From an uncultured Erysipelotrichaceae bacterium (lineage in GTDB: Bacteria > Bacillota_I > Bacilli_A > RF39 > UBA660), in NCBI GenBank assembly GCA_902795215.1, contig CADBKG010000009.1, positions 1 to 46,905 on the forward strand: a stretch of DNA of 46,905 nucleotides. Direction: 5' to 3'. Of the stretch, positions 18,620 to 26,729 are shown piece after piece. Position 1 is the first letter of the stretch, and each line of letters opens with the position of its first letter. The notes beneath the pieces are model-generated. The model saw only the letters and a list, made by a program, of their open reading frames with translations, was not told the origin of the DNA and searched no databases. The translations under genes were made by a program, and so were the position numbers.

Positions 18620-19423
18620 TTATTTATTCCTTATTTTTTTAATAGCATCTTCGCCATAAATATAGTCTATTACATAAGTTAATATAAATATTAATATAAA
18701 ATCTATACCTAAAGTCATAATATAATTAAGAACTATATTATTGGTTATGATTAGTGGTTTATATCTTTTAATAAATAAAAGCATAAATAAATCTATGATT
18801 GGTACGATGATTGCAAAGGCAAGAGCATCTTTTTTATACATTGTTTTTCTCTTTTGTTTGTCTTCAACTGGTAAATCTAATCCAAGAATAGTTTTACATT
18901 CTTTATCGCTAGTACTTTTCTCTTCTACTTTTGTTTCTTTAGCTGGTAAGATTATTTCATCTTTTTCAATTGTAGGTTCATCTTCTGGTATTTCGATTTT
19001 ATCTACCATTTCTTCTATAGTTTCTACTTTTACTGATTCGACAAGCTTTTCTTCCATGGTTTCTTCTTCAGGAAAAACAGCTTCAGTTTTAATATCTTTT
19101 ACTTCTTTTACTTTTGGAGTAGTTTTTTTAGTTGTACCACTCTTTGCAGTTGCCCCATTCTTAGTAGATGTAGTTTTCTTAGTAGATGTAGTTTTCTTAG
19201 TAGAACTTTTCTTAGCTGTTGTTGTTTTTTTCGCAGAAGTACTTTTTTTAGTAGTGCTTGCGCTTTTTTTAGTTTGTGACTTACCGCTTGCATTTGATGA
19301 AGCTTTCTTTGCTGTTGTTTTTTTAGTAGTGCTACTCTTTGTTGCAGTAGAACTTTTTTTAGCTTGCGTTTTTTTCTTTCCACTCGTCGTATTTGTTTTC
19401 TTTTTTACTTCTTCGTTTGCCAT
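18620..19423 (-). CDS. Protein with histone H1-like Lys/Thr/Ser-rich N-terminus and two C-terminal membrane spans
   Basis: The first ~105 of 267 residues are almost only Lys, Thr, Ser and Ala, with repeats of KKTTSTKK type. An acidic stretch follows (about 108-175), then two membrane helices (about 200-220 and 230-255). The basic part should be cytosolic and could touch nucleic acid or anionic lipid; this is inference. GGTGATAGAAT precedes ATG 19423, and an extended -10 (TGTTATAAT, hexamer 19446-19441) lies just upstream. The other frames through the low-complexity part stay open by composition only. Family not recognised. Confidence 0.55.
   Translation of the reverse strand: MANEEVKKKTNTTSGKKKTQAKKSSTATKSSTTKKTTAKKASSNASGKSQTKKSASTTKKSTSAKKTTTAKKSSTKKTTSTKKTTSTKNGATAKSGTTKKTTPKVKEVKDIKTEAVFPEEETMEEKLVESVKVETIEEMVDKIEIPEDEPTIEKDEIILPAKETKVEEKSTSDKECKTILGLDLPVEDKQKRKTMYKKDALAFAIIVPIIDLFMLLFIKRYKPLIITNNIVLNYIMTLGIDFILIFILTYVIDYIYGEDAIKKIRNK
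19158..19193. repeat. Two tandem 18-bp repeats inside the Lys-rich coding region
   Basis: TTCTTAGTAGATGTAGTT occurs twice head to tail, with a partial third copy after 19194. It encodes the repeated KTTSTK unit and may vary in copy number by slippage without breaking the frame. Confidence 0.8.
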
Positions 19424-19477
19424 ATTCTATCACCAAACTAATTATAACACGGGTAAGATTTTATGTAAAACATATTT

Positions 19478-21793
19478 TTATAAAACAAACTGGGAATTGT
19501 AAAGGTCAGCATAAAAACCTTTTTTCTTCATAAGCTCATCATGAGTACCTTGTTCAATAATATTACCATCGTTCATAACAAGAATTAAATCAGCATTTTT
19601 TATTGTCGATAATCTATGGGCAATTATAAATGATGTCCTATCCTCCATAAGTTTATCCATTGCACTTTGAACTAACTCTTCTGTTCTAGTATCTACATTA
19701 CTAGTCGCTTCATCAAGTATTAAAAATGGTGTATATTTAGCCATTCCTCTAGCAATAGTTAGAAGTTGTTTTTCTCCTGATGAAACACTTTCACTTTCAG
19801 TTAATTTTGAATCATAACTATTAGATAATGTTTTTATAAAGTGATCTATACCTACTACTTTGCATATTTCTTTTATGTCTTTATCACTTATATCTTTGTT
19901 ATTGTATTTAATGTTTTCCTTTACTGTTCCATCAAATAACCATGTATCTTGTAAAACCATAGTAAATAACTTATGGATATTATCTCTTTTTAATTCCTTT
20001 ATAGATATTCCATCTATTATAATATCTCCTTTATCTATATCATAGAATTTCATAAGAAGATTAACCATCGTAGTTTTTCCGGCACCTGTTGGACCAACTA
20101 TAGCTATTTTTTGGCCAGCTTTTACTTTTGCATTAAAGTTTTTAATCGTATATTTTTCATTTCCATCATATTTAAATGATACGTTTCTAAATTCAATGTT
20201 TCCTTTAGCATCTTTAACATCCAATTTTTTAGTTAATTCATCTTCATTTGGCATTTCTTCTTCGTCTAAAAATTCAAATACTCTTTCACTTGCCGCAGCG
20301 GTTGATTGCATCGTATTTAGCCCTTGTGCGATTTGTGACAACGGAGATGTAAACATTCTTACATAAGTTATAAATGCTACAATAACACCAAAACTAATTT
20401 TATTATCCATTGTTAAAAGTGCTCCAACAATACATACTGCCACATATCCAAAATTTCCAATAAATCCCATCATAGGAGGCATAAGTCCTGATAAAAATTG
20501 ACTCTTTCTATTCGCTTCATAAACACTTTTATTATATTTATCGAACTTTTCATCAGATTGTTTTTTACCATTATATACTTTAACAACATTTAATCCTGAA
20601 TATACTTCTTCTATGTGACTATTTAGTTTACCGAGTTCTCTTTGCCTATCTTCAAAATACTTTTGAGATTTACCAAGTATGATAAACATAAAGACAAAAC
20701 CAATTAAACTAGAACCTATAGCAGTGAATGCTAAAATATAATTTGTATAAAACATCATTATAATAGTTCCAATAAATAAAGTAAGCGCACTGACAAGTGA
20801 TGCTAGAGATTGATTCATAGATTGCGCTACTGTATCTATATCATTTGTTACTCTAGATAAAATATCACCGGTTTGATTTTTATCAAAATATTTAAGTGGT
20901 AATCGATTAATTTTGTTTGTTATTTTATTTCTTAAATCTTTTGCAAAATTATTTGATACAACTGCCATAATAAGTTGTTCAAAATAAGTAAATAATGCAC
21001 TTAGTATATATAAAGATGCAAGAAACATAGCAATTCTTTTTATGTTTTTCATATTCATAGTTGGTCTTATAACAGTTTGAATACTAAGTGGTGCTTCATC
21101 TATTTTTTTATACATTTCTTCATAAGAAGATTTATTATCCATATTACTCATTAATTTAATAAACTTAGCTTGATCACTTGCACTTATAGTTGTTTTACCA
21201 ATTTTAAATGATTCAAAAACTATTTCTTCATTGTTCTCATTTAAATCAATATCTAAAAATTTTTGTGATTGTAATTTAGAAATAAAATCTATCAAGTTAA
21301 TTTTATCGATTGTATTAATTGATTTACCGTTATATTTTGTCGTTGGTAATATTATACTTTGTATACTTGCAGGCAAATCAAGTGTTCTTTTTAGGATTGT
21401 TTTTTTATCTCCATTTAAATATCTATTAAAAGCTTCTTTTTCTTCATCAGATATTTTATCTGAATACATGATTTTTGCAATTGTTTCATTAGTTAAATCT
21501 ATTTTTATTACATTATTAATAATATTTGTTACTTTTTCTTCGTTTAAAGAGCTTTGTATATTTTGACTAATAATCTCAATATTTTCGGTTTTAACTATTA
21601 ATCCTTTTTGTATTTCATCAGTTAAATCTGATAATTTATTAGGCGCAAAAATTGATAAAATAGATCCAAACATTGCAAGTATCAAGGAAACAATAATTAA
21701 TACTTTAAAGCCTTTTAATTCCTTAAATAATCTTTTAATTGCTTCAGTAAAATTTTTAGCTCTTTCATTTTCTCTTCTAGGTCCGTTATGCAT
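19478..21793 (-). CDS. ABC exporter half-transporter, catalytic NBD partner, with large external insert
   Basis: This 771-residue half-transporter has six membrane spans then an ATPase domain. About 180 residues are inserted between span 1 and span 2 (roughly 60-250), predicted outside the cell. ATPase motifs: Walker A GPTGAGKTT, signature VSSGEKQ, Walker B FLILDEATS with the catalytic Glu, and the switch His in IIAHRLST. It pairs with the next gene, whose own site is degenerate, as in TM287/288-type heterodimers. I take ATG 21793, overlapping the partner's stop by 8 bases; a TTG two codons earlier is possible. The substrate is unknown; drugs or lipids are usual for the family. Confidence 0.85.
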   Translation of the reverse strand: MHNGPRRENERAKNFTEAIKRLFKELKGFKVLIIVSLILAMFGSILSIFAPNKLSDLTDEIQKGLIVKTENIEIISQNIQSSLNEEKVTNIINNVIKIDLTNETIAKIMYSDKISDEEKEAFNRYLNGDKKTILKRTLDLPASIQSIILPTTKYNGKSINTIDKINLIDFISKLQSQKFLDIDLNENNEEIVFESFKIGKTTISASDQAKFIKLMSNMDNKSSYEEMYKKIDEAPLSIQTVIRPTMNMKNIKRIAMFLASLYILSALFTYFEQLIMAVVSNNFAKDLRNKITNKINRLPLKYFDKNQTGDILSRVTNDIDTVAQSMNQSLASLVSALTLFIGTIIMMFYTNYILAFTAIGSSLIGFVFMFIILGKSQKYFEDRQRELGKLNSHIEEVYSGLNVVKVYNGKKQSDEKFDKYNKSVYEANRKSQFLSGLMPPMMGFIGNFGYVAVCIVGALLTMDNKISFGVIVAFITYVRMFTSPLSQIAQGLNTMQSTAAASERVFEFLDEEEMPNEDELTKKLDVKDAKGNIEFRNVSFKYDGNEKYTIKNFNAKVKAGQKIAIVGPTGAGKTTMVNLLMKFYDIDKGDIIIDGISIKELKRDNIHKLFTMVLQDTWLFDGTVKENIKYNNKDISDKDIKEICKVVGIDHFIKTLSNSYDSKLTESESVSSGEKQLLTIARGMAKYTPFLILDEATSNVDTRTEELVQSAMDKLMEDRTSFIIAHRLSTIKNADLILVMNDGNIIEQGTHDELMKKKGFYADLYNSQFVL

Positions 21794-23540
21794 TTTCAAG
21801 TTCCCCTTTCGATAGTTGTGATAGAGCTATTTCTTGATAGACCTCACATGATTTAAGCAGTTCTTTATGAGTTCCAATACCAACACATTTACCTTTATCT
21901 AATACTACTATTTTATCAGCATTCATTATTGTTCCAATTCTTTGAGCAACTATTAAAAAGATGGAATCTTTAGCATATTTTTTTAAATTCTTTCTTAATT
22001 TTGCATCTGTTTTATAATCTAATGCTGAGAATGTATCATCAAAAATATATATTTCTGGGTTTCTAGCTATCGCTCTTGCAATAGATATTCTTTGTTTTTG
22101 TCCACCTGAAATATTTGTTCCACTAGCTGCTATTAAAGAATCATATCCATCATCCATTTTTTCAACAAATTCTTTAGCTTCTGCAACTTTGATTGCTTCT
22201 TTTATTTTTTTATCATCTATTATTTCTTTTGATTCTCCATATGAAACATTTTCTTTAATAGTTCCATTAAATATTACTGCTTTTTGAGGAACGTATCCAA
22301 GTTTGTTATTTAAGGTTTTAAAATCGTATTCTTTAACATTTATGCCATCAACTAGAACTTCCCCTTTTGTAGCATCATAAAATCTCGGTATTAAATTTAC
22401 AAGAGTTGATTTTCCTGAACCAGTCGATCCTATAAAAGCAACTGTTTCTCCTTTTTTAGCAGTAAAACTTATATCTCTTAATATGTATTCTTCTGCATCA
22501 GGATATTTAAAGGAAACATTTTTAAATTCAACTGTTCCTTCTTCTTTTAATTTAGTTATATTTCCTTTTTTAATCTTTATATCAGTATCTAATACATCAT
22601 TAATTCTTGATGCAGAAACCTTTGCTCTTGGTAATATCATAAAAATCATCGCAAGCATCAAGAAGGACATAATTATTTGCATTGCATATGAAGAGAATAC
22701 TATCATATCTCCAAATATTTTTATTTTTTCAGAAAGCATTGCACCTTCTATTATCTTTGCCCCTATAAAATATATAGATAATGTTAAAAAGTACATTACT
22801 AAATACATTATAGGTGAAAATAATGCAAATCTTTTTTGAACAAAAAGTTGCGTACCAGTTAAATCATCATTAACTGATGAAAATTTTTCCTCTTGAAATT
22901 TTTCTGCATTAAAAGCCCTAACAACTCTTATTCCATTTAATTGTTCTCTAGTTATTCCGTTAACTCTATCTGTTAGTTTTTGTAATTTTTTAAACTTTGG
23001 CACTACCATAAGCATAGTAATAATTACCATACTAAGAAGTATTACTACCGCTACAGCAGTGATTAAACTCCATTCAAATGATTTGTTAGATATTTTAGTA
23101 ATAGCCCATACTGCAGTAACCGGTGATTTAATAAGCATCTGCATTCCAAATGCTAAAAACATCATTATTTGAGTTATATCATTAGTAGTTCTTGTTATTA
23201 AACTGCTTGTATTAAAACTTTTAATATCATCTATACTTAGTTTTTCTATTTTATTAAATAATTTCTTTCTAGTATGTAATGAAAATGATGCTGACACATT
23301 TGCAACTAAATATCCGACTACTACTGCAGACAAAAATGATCCAAAAGCACATAAAATCATGTAGCCACCATTTTTTAGGATTTCACTCATTTTACTGCCT
23401 TCAGTTTGAACAAGTATAGTAATTTCTGACATATAATCTGGCATTTTTAGTTCTAACCATACTTGAACTATAATAAATATTCCTGCAATAAATGCAAAAA
23501 TATAATCTCTCTTTTTTAAATTTTTAAATAGTTTAAACAT
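21786..23540 (-). CDS. ABC exporter half-transporter, degenerate-site NBD partner
   Basis: A 584-residue half-transporter with six spans (to about 320) and an ATPase domain. Walker A is GSTGSGKST and the signature is ISGGQKQ, but Walker B ends FDDTFSALD (Asp in place of the catalytic Glu) and the switch motif is IVAQRIGT (Gln in place of His). These two changes mark the non-hydrolysing site of heterodimeric exporters. First gene of the pair, with ribosome site AAAGGAG, promoter and 14-bp palindrome at 23607-23635, and a leader hairpin at 23560-23578. Confident as to family, not as to substrate. Confidence 0.88.
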   Translation of the reverse strand: MFKLFKNLKKRDYIFAFIAGIFIIVQVWLELKMPDYMSEITILVQTEGSKMSEILKNGGYMILCAFGSFLSAVVVGYLVANVSASFSLHTRKKLFNKIEKLSIDDIKSFNTSSLITRTTNDITQIMMFLAFGMQMLIKSPVTAVWAITKISNKSFEWSLITAVAVVILLSMVIITMLMVVPKFKKLQKLTDRVNGITREQLNGIRVVRAFNAEKFQEEKFSSVNDDLTGTQLFVQKRFALFSPIMYLVMYFLTLSIYFIGAKIIEGAMLSEKIKIFGDMIVFSSYAMQIIMSFLMLAMIFMILPRAKVSASRINDVLDTDIKIKKGNITKLKEEGTVEFKNVSFKYPDAEEYILRDISFTAKKGETVAFIGSTGSGKSTLVNLIPRFYDATKGEVLVDGINVKEYDFKTLNNKLGYVPQKAVIFNGTIKENVSYGESKEIIDDKKIKEAIKVAEAKEFVEKMDDGYDSLIAASGTNISGGQKQRISIARAIARNPEIYIFDDTFSALDYKTDAKLRKNLKKYAKDSIFLIVAQRIGTIMNADKIVVLDKGKCVGIGTHKELLKSCEVYQEIALSQLSKGELENA

Positions 23541-23559
23541 TTATTCTCCTTTCTTTTTG

Positions 23560-23578
23560 CAAAAAATATATTTTTGCA
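23560..23578 (-). promoter_or_regulatory. Hairpin in the leader of the ABC exporter operon
   Basis: GCAAAAA / TTTTTGC stem of seven pairs with a five-base loop, transcribed just ahead of the AAAGGAG ribosome site. It is short and AT-rich, so its role is doubtful. Confidence 0.35.
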
Positions 23579-23606
23579 GTCTCTATATTTTATTTGATGC
23601 ATAGAT

Positions 23607-23635
23607 ATATTATAACTTTATAAAGTTTTTGTCAA
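23607..23635 (-). promoter_or_regulatory. Promoter of the ABC exporter operon with a palindromic operator in the spacer
   Basis: On the minus strand TTGACA (23635-23630), then either TAATAT at a 17-base spacing or TATAAT at 15. The spacer holds the perfect 14-bp palindrome AACTTTATAAAGTT (23614-23627). A two-fold site between -35 and -10 is a usual place for MarR-, TetR- or PadR-type repressors. No such regulator gene is in the window. Confidence 0.6.
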
Positions 23636-23639
23636 ATTA

Positions 23640-23662
23640 AAAAAGGCTTTATTTTAAGCCTT
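23640..23662 (-). terminator. Terminator after the thioredoxin-like gene
   Basis: AAGGCTT / AAGCCTT stem on the minus strand, followed by six T. Confidence 0.75.
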
Positions 23663-23666
23663 CTTC

Positions 23667-24455
23667 TTATTTTTTTGATTTGCTACTTTTTTTAGTATTA
23701 TTACTTTTCTTTGATGATGATTTTTTAGTAGTCTTTTTCTTGTTATTTGCGCTTGCTGCTTTTTTAGGTTCTTCTTTTACTTCTTTTTTAACTTCCTTTT
23801 TTACTTCTTTAACTGCAGCTTCTTTTTTTACTGGTTCTTCTTTTACTTCTGGACTATCAGTTTTTGTTAAGAAGATATAAACAAGGAATACTAGAATAGG
23901 AATAATTACCCATAATGCATCATTTTTCTTTGATGGTTCATCTTGTAATTTCATTACATCGAATCTTTCGCTTACTTTTTGTTTGTACATTTTGTCAATT
24001 GTATCAGTGATTGTTTTCTTATCACTTTCTTGGAATCCAACGATAGTTGTATCACCAATTATAACAAATGGTACAGAACCTTGTTCTACTTCTGCGCCTA
24101 GTTTTTCTGCAACTTTAACTTGTAAGCTTCCATTATCAGAATTGTTCCAAACTTCATAAGAACGCATTTTAAATTTAGAACCATATTCCTTTACTATAGA
24201 GTTAATATATTCTAAAAACTCTAAGCAGTGTGAACATCCTTGTCCTCTAAACATGTAGATAACAACTTGATCATCAGTTTCTTTGTAATTAGCATCTGCT
24301 ATTTTAATTTCTTCTGCAGCAAGTGTATCTTTAAGATTAGCTGATGTACCCATACTACTTAGGTCTTCTGCTTTATTTGATCCACGGAATGATACAAATA
24401 GTAATAACCCCACAAGAACCGCTACTATTAAACCAACTATTACATTTTTTTTCAT
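23667..24455 (-). CDS. Membrane-anchored thioredoxin-like protein with a Lys-rich tail
   Basis: The 262-residue protein has an N-terminal anchor (about 4-23), a thioredoxin-like domain (about 60-165) with active-site CSHC (C74, C77) and a cis-Pro in GSVPFVII, a second membrane span (about 180-198), and a C-terminal tail of ~60 residues rich in Lys, Glu and Ser (KKTTKKSSSKKS). The redox domain would face outward and the basic tail inward. A role as thiol-disulfide reductase or oxidase is inferred. Start: ATG 24455 after AAAGGAAAGAC; a longer frame lacks a site. It lies upstream of the ABC pair but is separated by a terminator. Confidence 0.7.
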   Translation of the reverse strand: MKKNVIVGLIVAVLVGLLLFVSFRGSNKAEDLSSMGTSANLKDTLAAEEIKIADANYKETDDQVVIYMFRGQGCSHCLEFLEYINSIVKEYGSKFKMRSYEVWNNSDNGSLQVKVAEKLGAEVEQGSVPFVIIGDTTIVGFQESDKKTITDTIDKMYKQKVSERFDVMKLQDEPSKKNDALWVIIPILVFLVYIFLTKTDSPEVKEEPVKKEAAVKEVKKEVKKEVKEEPKKAASANNKKKTTKKSSSKKSNNTKKSSKSKK

Positions 24456-24509
24456 TTTGTCTTTCCTTTCCAATACTATTGTATCACAAAAACATACATA
24501 AATACAAAC

Positions 24510-24533
24510 AAAAAAGCCCAAAATATGGGCTTT
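24510..24533 (-). terminator. Terminator of tRNA-Ala
   Basis: AAAGCCCA / TGGGCTTT stem then six T on the minus strand, 10 bases beyond the tRNA 3' end. Confidence 0.8.
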
Positions 24534-24542
24534 ATATTCTAA

Positions 24543-24620
24543 TGGTGGAGGATGTGGGACTCGAACCCGCGACCCCCTGCGTGCAGGGCAGGTGCTCTAA
24601 GCCAACTGAGCTAATCCCCC
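24543..24620 (-). tRNA. tRNA-Ala (anticodon UGC)
   Basis: A cloverleaf can be drawn on the minus strand: acceptor GGGGGAT / ATCCTCC, D-arm AGCTC...GAGC, anticodon stem CCTGC / GCAGG with loop CCTGCAC (anticodon TGC), T-arm with GGTTCGAGTCC, and an encoded CCA end. It is a single gene with its own promoter and terminator. Confidence 0.95.
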
Positions 24621-24633
24621 AGGAACAATGATT

Positions 24634-24662
24634 ATTCTACCATAACAAATAGAGATAATCAA
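24634..24662 (-). promoter_or_regulatory. Promoter of tRNA-Ala
   Basis: TTGATT (24662-24657), 17-base spacer, TAGAAT (24639-24634) preceded by TGG on the minus strand. The start site would fall a few bases before the tRNA 5' end. Confidence 0.75.
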
Positions 24663-24669
24663 GTTTTTT

Positions 24670-24882
24670 TTACTTTTCTTCGTAATTATTTTTAGTTTTG
24701 ATTAAACCTTTTTCTAGTTCTTCCATTGCTTTACCTATATCCTTTTTGCTTTTATAGTCTTCCATAGGTAGCTGATAATTTTTGTAATCATGCATTTCTT
24801 TACTTCTAGTAGAAATAACATGAACAAGTTCATATTTAGAAGTAACTATATTTAATAGTTTATCAATTGACGGAAAAATCAT
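24670..24882 (-). CDS. rpoZ: RNA polymerase omega subunit
   Basis: The 70-residue protein helps assemble and stabilise RNA polymerase through the beta' subunit. The family pattern is readable: PSIDKLLNIVTSKYELVHVISTRSKE, then YKSKKDIGKAMEELEKG. Ribosome site AGGGTGAT lies before ATG 24882. In many Bacilli rpoZ follows gmk; here it stands alone, between the tRNA and a coat protein gene. Confidence 0.88.
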   Translation of the reverse strand: MIFPSIDKLLNIVTSKYELVHVISTRSKEMHDYKNYQLPMEDYKSKKDIGKAMEELEKGLIKTKNNYEEK

Positions 24883-24978
24883 TTATATCACCCTCTACAA
24901 TATAATCTTAACAAATAAACAAAAGATTAATCAAGAAAATCGATATTAGTTGACACAAAATTATACATTTTCAAATTA

Positions 24979-25000
24979 AAAAGTAGTAAAAACTACTTTT
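24979..25000 (-). terminator. Terminator of the CotD-like gene
   Basis: AAAAGTAGT / ACTACTTTT stem with a four-base loop on the minus strand, ending in TTTT and then AA. Confidence 0.65.
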
Positions 25001-25289
25001 AGAAATTTTGACATCCACATTCATACTCATTTGTACAAACATTTTCTTCACACTCAGTATAGCATGGAGTATAGAAATGTTTATAAACATGATGATTAAT
25101 AATCTTTGTATTAATAGGTATGATATGTGGTACTCTATAACAGAATTCTCTATTAACTACTCTTTCTTGTGGACATTCATATACAGGATCCATCATACAA
25201 CAGCAGTTATTACTTGCAAAAGAATTGTTTGGCATTCCACTTGCAGGCATCGTTCCCATTTTATCAAAACATCTTTTTGTTTTATACAT
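24999..25289 (-). CDS. CotD-like spore coat protein
   Basis: The 96-residue protein is Cys-rich (10 or more Cys, including CCCM and CGC), His- and Tyr-rich, with the segment VPHIIPINTKIINHHVYKHF. This resembles the CotD family pattern (IVPHIHPxHT-x-NH-x-Y-x-H). CotD is an inner coat protein made in the mother cell. I start at ATG 25289 after AAAGGAAAG; an in-frame GTG three codons earlier overlaps that site. A sigma-K-like -10 (CATAAAATA) lies upstream. The Cys content fits disulfide or metal cross-linking in the coat. Confidence 0.7.
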   Translation of the reverse strand: MYKTKRCFDKMGTMPASGMPNNSFASNNCCCMMDPVYECPQERVVNREFCYRVPHIIPINTKIINHHVYKHFYTPCYTECEENVCTNEYECGCQNF

Positions 25290-25312
25290 AAATCGCACTT
25301 TCCTTTCTAGTG

Positions 25313-25338
25313 TATTTTATGTATCTTTTAAAAGATGT
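25313..25338 (-). promoter_or_regulatory. Sigma-K-like promoter of the CotD-like gene, next to a 14-bp palindrome
   Basis: On the minus strand CATAAAATA (25321-25313) fits the sigma-K -10 CATANNNTA, with AC 15 bases upstream (25338-25337). Between them is the perfect palindrome ATCTTTTAAAAGAT (25336-25323), a possible site for a mother-cell regulator. No sigma-A element competes. Confidence 0.5.
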
Positions 25339-25353
25339 TATAGGTGTTTTACC

Positions 25354-26664
25354 TTAAAATGGTAATTTCATATTACCGTTAGACATTTGTTTCATCATAG
25401 TTTTCATTTGTTCAAATTGTTTTAATAATCTATTTATTTCTTCTACACTTCTACCAGAACCTGAAGCTATTCTTTTTTTTCTAGAAAATTTAAGTATTTC
25501 AGGATGTCTTCTTTCATATGGAGTCATAGAAAGTATTATTGCTTCTAGATGTGCCATATCTTTTGGATCAACAGTTATATCACCTAGTCCCATTTTTCTA
25601 GCCCCTGGAATAAGTTTCATTAAATTCTCAAGTGGACCCATCTTTTTTATTTGTTTTAAATTAGTAAGAAAATCTTCCAAGTCGTACTTGCCTTTTTTCA
25701 TTTTTCTAGCTAGGGTTTCAGCTTCGTCGATATCAATTGATTCCTCTACTTTTTCAGCGATAGATAAAATGTCACCCATATCTAAAATTCTATCAGCCAT
25801 TCTTTTTGGATCAAATGAAGATAATCCATCCATCTTTTCAGAATCACCAACAAATTTAATTGGAACATTTGTTAAGTGTCTAACCGATAAAGCGACACCA
25901 CCTTTTGTATTACCATCAAGCTTTGTTAGTATTGCGCCTGTAAGGTTAAGCTTTTCATTAAATCCTCTTATTACATTTATAGCATCTTGACCAATCATAG
26001 CATCTATTACAAGTAAAGTTTCATGAGGATTAAATTCATCACTTATAGATTTTAACTCATCCATTAGTTTTTCATCTATTTGTATTCTACCTGCAGTATC
26101 TATAATTATAAAGTCATTTTTATTTTCTTTAGCATATTCTAATGCTTCTTTTATAATATCATTAACTTTTGCATCTGTACCCTTATCAAATACTGGAACA
26201 TTTAAACTCTTTCCTATTGATTTTAACTGATCTATAGCTGCAGGTCTATAAATATCACATGCGACTAATAAAGGGTTTTTATTTTCTTTTTTTCTTACAT
26301 AATTTGCAAGTTTTCCAGCTGTTGTAGTTTTACCACTACCTTGAAGCCCACAAAGCATAATTATTGTAGGATTCTTTTTAGTTTCAAGTGGAGCACTTTC
26401 CCCACCGAGCAATTCGATTAATTTATCCCTTACTATTTTAATAAATAATTCATCTGGCTTAATACTTTTAGATACTTCTGCACCTAATGCTTCTTCTTTA
26501 ACACTTTTTACAAATTCTTTTACTACCTCATAGTTAACATCTGCTTCAAGCAAGGCCATTCTTATTTCTCTTACAGCTTCATCAATGTTTTCTTCTGTAA
26601 TTTTTCCCATGCCCTTAATATTCTTTATTGCATTATTAATTCTATCTCCTAAATATTCAAACAT
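25354..26664 (-). CDS. ffh: Signal recognition particle protein Ffh
   Basis: The SRP GTPase binds signal peptides and 4.5S/6S RNA and delivers ribosomes to FtsY. The 436 residues cover the N domain (1-90), G domain with GLQGSGKTTT near 107-116, DTAGR near 190 and TKLDG near 245, and the methionine-rich M domain with the RNA-binding motif SGSGRSVEEIN. Start at ATG 26664 with GGTGATAAAT upstream; the frame continues into two GTG codons inside that site. No ylxM/ftsY or SRP RNA gene is adjacent. Confidence 0.98.
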   Translation of the reverse strand: MFEYLGDRINNAIKNIKGMGKITEENIDEAVREIRMALLEADVNYEVVKEFVKSVKEEALGAEVSKSIKPDELFIKIVRDKLIELLGGESAPLETKKNPTIIMLCGLQGSGKTTTAGKLANYVRKKENKNPLLVACDIYRPAAIDQLKSIGKSLNVPVFDKGTDAKVNDIIKEALEYAKENKNDFIIIDTAGRIQIDEKLMDELKSISDEFNPHETLLVIDAMIGQDAINVIRGFNEKLNLTGAILTKLDGNTKGGVALSVRHLTNVPIKFVGDSEKMDGLSSFDPKRMADRILDMGDILSIAEKVEESIDIDEAETLARKMKKGKYDLEDFLTNLKQIKKMGPLENLMKLIPGARKMGLGDITVDPKDMAHLEAIILSMTPYERRHPEILKFSRKKRIASGSGRSVEEINRLLKQFEQMKTMMKQMSNGNMKLPF

Positions 26665-26689
26665 ATTTATCACCACTTAATAGTATATA

Positions 26690-26729
26690 AAAAAAATCAA
26701 AATAACGCTAGACTTTTCGTTATTTTGAT
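26690..26729 (-). terminator. Strong terminator of the sulfatase-fold gene
   Basis: A 12-bp perfect stem (26729-26718 with 26707-26696, ATCAAAATAACG) with a ten-base loop, followed by eight T on the minus strand. The last codons of the gene are inside the stem. Confidence 0.9.

Noticed and set aside
19108-19383. Overlapping minus-strand frame inside the Lys-rich gene
   Set aside because: A second frame stays open only because the repeats are AT/AAG-type; its Lys/Leu/Gln translation has no ribosome site and no independent support.
18741-19502. Long open frame on the plus strand opposite the Lys-rich gene and the end of the ABC gene
   Set aside because: It is the mirror of the low-complexity coding region and the 3' end of the exporter gene: rich in Phe/Leu/Val, with no ribosome site of its own and no known motif.
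24344-24631. Plus-strand frame across the tRNA region
   Set aside because: It runs antisense through the thioredoxin-like gene's start and the tRNA-Ala; there is no ribosome site.
25321-25340. Palindrome ATCTTTTAAAAGAT as terminator of ffh
   Set aside because: No T run follows it on the minus strand, and it lies between the sigma-K-like boxes; a regulatory reading fits better, though ffh has no other visible terminator.
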